From Methanoregulaceae archaeon UBA288 (lineage in GTDB: Archaea; Halobacteriota; Methanomicrobia; Methanomicrobiales; Methanospirillaceae): a stretch of DNA of 5,135 nt. Shown here in pieces: positions 3,712 through 5,135 of the stretch. The stretch is taken from NCBI GenBank assembly GCA_002495225.1, contig DAEF01000030.1, positions 1-5,135 on the forward strand. The letters are read 5' to 3'. The notes below the pieces were generated by a model. The model saw nothing but the letters and a program-made list of their open reading frames with translations. It had not been told where the DNA came from and ran no database searches. Numbering within the stretch: the stretch's first letter is position 1; every line of letters begins with the position of its first letter. The position numbers and the translations under genes are program-made.

Positions 3712-5135
3712 ATGTGCCCTTCATCGCGAATTTTGGCCTGTGCGCTTCTCATCTGCCTCCTTCTCGTGGGATGTGTGAGCGCGGGTTATCCGCTGTTTCA
3801 CCACGACCCGCAACGGACCGGTTTCGTCCCCGAGGCCGGCCCGGGAGACAGCACGCTCCGCTGGAGCGCACCGATCGGCGAGTTCATCGGAGCACCTCCG
3901 ATCGTGGACAATGGCCGGGTCTATGTTGGGGTCTGGCCGGACATGAACTTCCAGCCGGGCGAAGAATATTACTTCTACTGTCTCGACGTCGCCAGCGGAG
4001 ACGTGGTCTGGAAGAACCCGCTCGGGATCGGGGAGGGCACGGTCTCCGGAGCGGCCATCTCCGGGGACCGGCTCTTCGTCGGGTGCATGGACGGGAAACT
4101 CTATTGCATTGACAGACAGGACGGAACGACCCTCTGGAGTGCCGGGGTGGACCTCGGGCAGGCGGAGGGTAACTGGTATGGCCTCGCCTCTTGCCCTGTT
4201 GTGGACAACAGTATGGTCTACGTGACCTCCCTCACGGACGGCGCCCTGCACGCCTTCACCACCGACGGGACCGAGGCCTGGAACGTCACCACCGGAAACG
4301 GAACCTTCGCGTACTCCTCGCCGGCCGTCGACGGAGACCGGGTCTTCTTCGCCGGCAAGGCGGGAGTAAACGCCCTCTACTGCGTCGATACCGCGACGCA
4401 CCGCGAGGTCTGGAATACCACCGTTCCGGGGGAGATCAAGTCCACCCCGGTGATCAGCGACGGCACCGTCTTCTTCACGACCACGAACACGCTCATCGCG
4501 GTCAACACGGAGAACGGAAGCGTTCGCTGGACCCGGCCCATCAGCGCGTCATGGGGCACGCCGGCCGTCGCCGGCACCTCTCTCTACCTCGGGACACGGG
4601 CCGATGCCGCCCTCCACTGCTTCGATACGGCCACCGGCAGCGAGCGATGGACGTTCGCGGCGAACGGCAAGATCGACACCTCGCCCGTCGTCACCGACAA
4701 CGCCGTGTACTTCTCCTCGAACTGCGCCACCGGTACGGTCTACGCGGTCGATACGTCGGGCCACGAGCTCTGGCGTCATGCGACGACGAATTATGTCATG
4801 TCCTCGCCGTCCGTCTCGGACGGCACCCTGTACATCGGTTCGGACGAGGGCACCCTCTATGCCTTCGGCAGCACACCGGCGCCCTCACCTGTCAGGTGGA
4901 ACGGCACGGTCCCGCTCGTCGATGGGACGACGTTCGGCATCCACCCCGTCAACGACCCAAGCGCCACGCTCACGGTCAACCGGACCTCGGCGCTCGGCGC
5001 CCTCGATGCCGCCGCGACCGCCGGGACGTTCAATTACACGGTCAAATCCTCCGACTGGGGCCCGTTCATCGACTCGATCGGCGGGGTCGCCTACAACGCG
5101 ACCTCCTGGGACTCCTGGCTGTACCTGGTCAACGG
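3712..5135 (+). CDS. Secreted PQQ-like beta-propeller protein with DUF4430 domain (3' partial)
   Basis: The frame stays open to the window edge and gives the first 474 residues; the C-terminus is missing. Residues 7-20 are a hydrophobic signal segment. It ends in LVGC (18-21), a lipobox candidate, with VSA (22-24) as an alternative signal peptidase I site. The mature start, YPLFHHDPQRTG (26-37), is the usual opening of PQQ-like surface propellers. Trp residues at 51, 100, 142, 190, 234, 273, 313 and 354 close successive blades, each begun by a (S/T)(S/C)PxV-like motif, so eight blades are likely. From about 396, WNGTVPLVDGTTFG leads into a DUF4430 (transcobalamin C-terminal-like) domain with NRTSALGALDAAA and a W-L-Y-L-V-N-G motif at the window edge. 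Several N-X-S/T sequons suggest surface glycosylation. PQQ-like repeats in archaea need not bind PQQ and are often protein-interaction scaffolds. An in-frame ATG at 3670 is possible, but it would put a less signal-like segment first. The gene is divergent from the importer operon. Whether it binds a ligand is unknown. Confidence 0.85.
   Translation, partial: MCPSSRILACALLICLLLVGCVSAGYPLFHHDPQRTGFVPEAGPGDSTLRWSAPIGEFIGAPPIVDNGRVYVGVWPDMNFQPGEEYYFYCLDVASGDVVWKNPLGIGEGTVSGAAISGDRLFVGCMDGKLYCIDRQDGTTLWSAGVDLGQAEGNWYGLASCPVVDNSMVYVTSLTDGALHAFTTDGTEAWNVTTGNGTFAYSSPAVDGDRVFFAGKAGVNALYCVDTATHREVWNTTVPGEIKSTPVISDGTVFFTTTNTLIAVNTENGSVRWTRPISASWGTPAVAGTSLYLGTRADAALHCFDTATGSERWTFAANGKIDTSPVVTDNAVYFSSNCATGTVYAVDTSGHELWRHATTNYVMSSPSVSDGTLYIGSDEGTLYAFGSTPAPSPVRWNGTVPLVDGTTFGIHPVNDPSATLTVNRTSALGALDAAATAGTFNYTVKSSDWGPFIDSIGGVAYNATSWDSWLYLVN

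Noticed and set aside
3721..4401. 226-codon minus-strand frame opposite the propeller gene
   Set aside because: The plus strand encodes clear repeated propeller motifs here. The antisense frame is a GC-rich shadow with no recognisable fold.
1..5135. CRISPR array, tRNA, rRNA or insertion sequence
   Set aside because: No regularly spaced repeats, cloverleaf patterns, rRNA-like stretches, transposase motifs or terminal inverted repeats were seen.

Overview
The window most likely comes from a methanogenic archaeon of the Methanomicrobiales type (Methanoculleus-like). This is an inference from gene content and style: GC-rich genes separated by a clearly AT-rich divergent intergenic region, strong GGAGG-type ribosome binding sites, a FecCD/BtuCD importer whose ATPase carries an archaeal-style C-terminal extension, and a secreted, N-glycosylation-sequon-rich PQQ-like beta-propeller protein.

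Layout. Positions 1-316 hold no gene I can identify, only an unassigned frame open to the left edge, a possible coding remnant and a perfect 12-bp palindrome. Positions 317-3403 are a tight minus-strand operon read from right to left. It starts with a possible 17-codon leader ORF (3403-3350), followed by a FecCD-family permease (3353-2349), an ABC ATPase with a C-terminal extension (2352-1078), and a xylose-isomerase-like TIM-barrel protein (1081-317). Each junction is a 4-nt stop/start overlap (GTGA, ATGA, GTGA), which suggests translational coupling. Positions 3404-3711 are an AT-rich divergent control region with several short palindromes and repeats. From 3712 to the right edge, the plus strand encodes the N-terminal 474 residues of a secreted eight-bladed PQQ-like propeller protein. 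After the propeller it enters a DUF4430 (transcobalamin C-terminal-like) domain, where the window ends.

How the genes fit together. Permease and ATPase form the membrane core of a type II importer for a metal chelate: cobalamin or other corrinoid, heme, or Fe-siderophore. The ATPase extension resembles what I recall from archaeal BtuD proteins, so corrinoid is the favoured substrate, but it is not proven. No substrate-binding protein (BtuF-like) is visible. The TIM-barrel protein has no known place in B12 or iron uptake and may process the imported ligand. The divergent surface protein ends in a transcobalamin-like domain, which raises the possibility that it is an extracellular partner of the importer.
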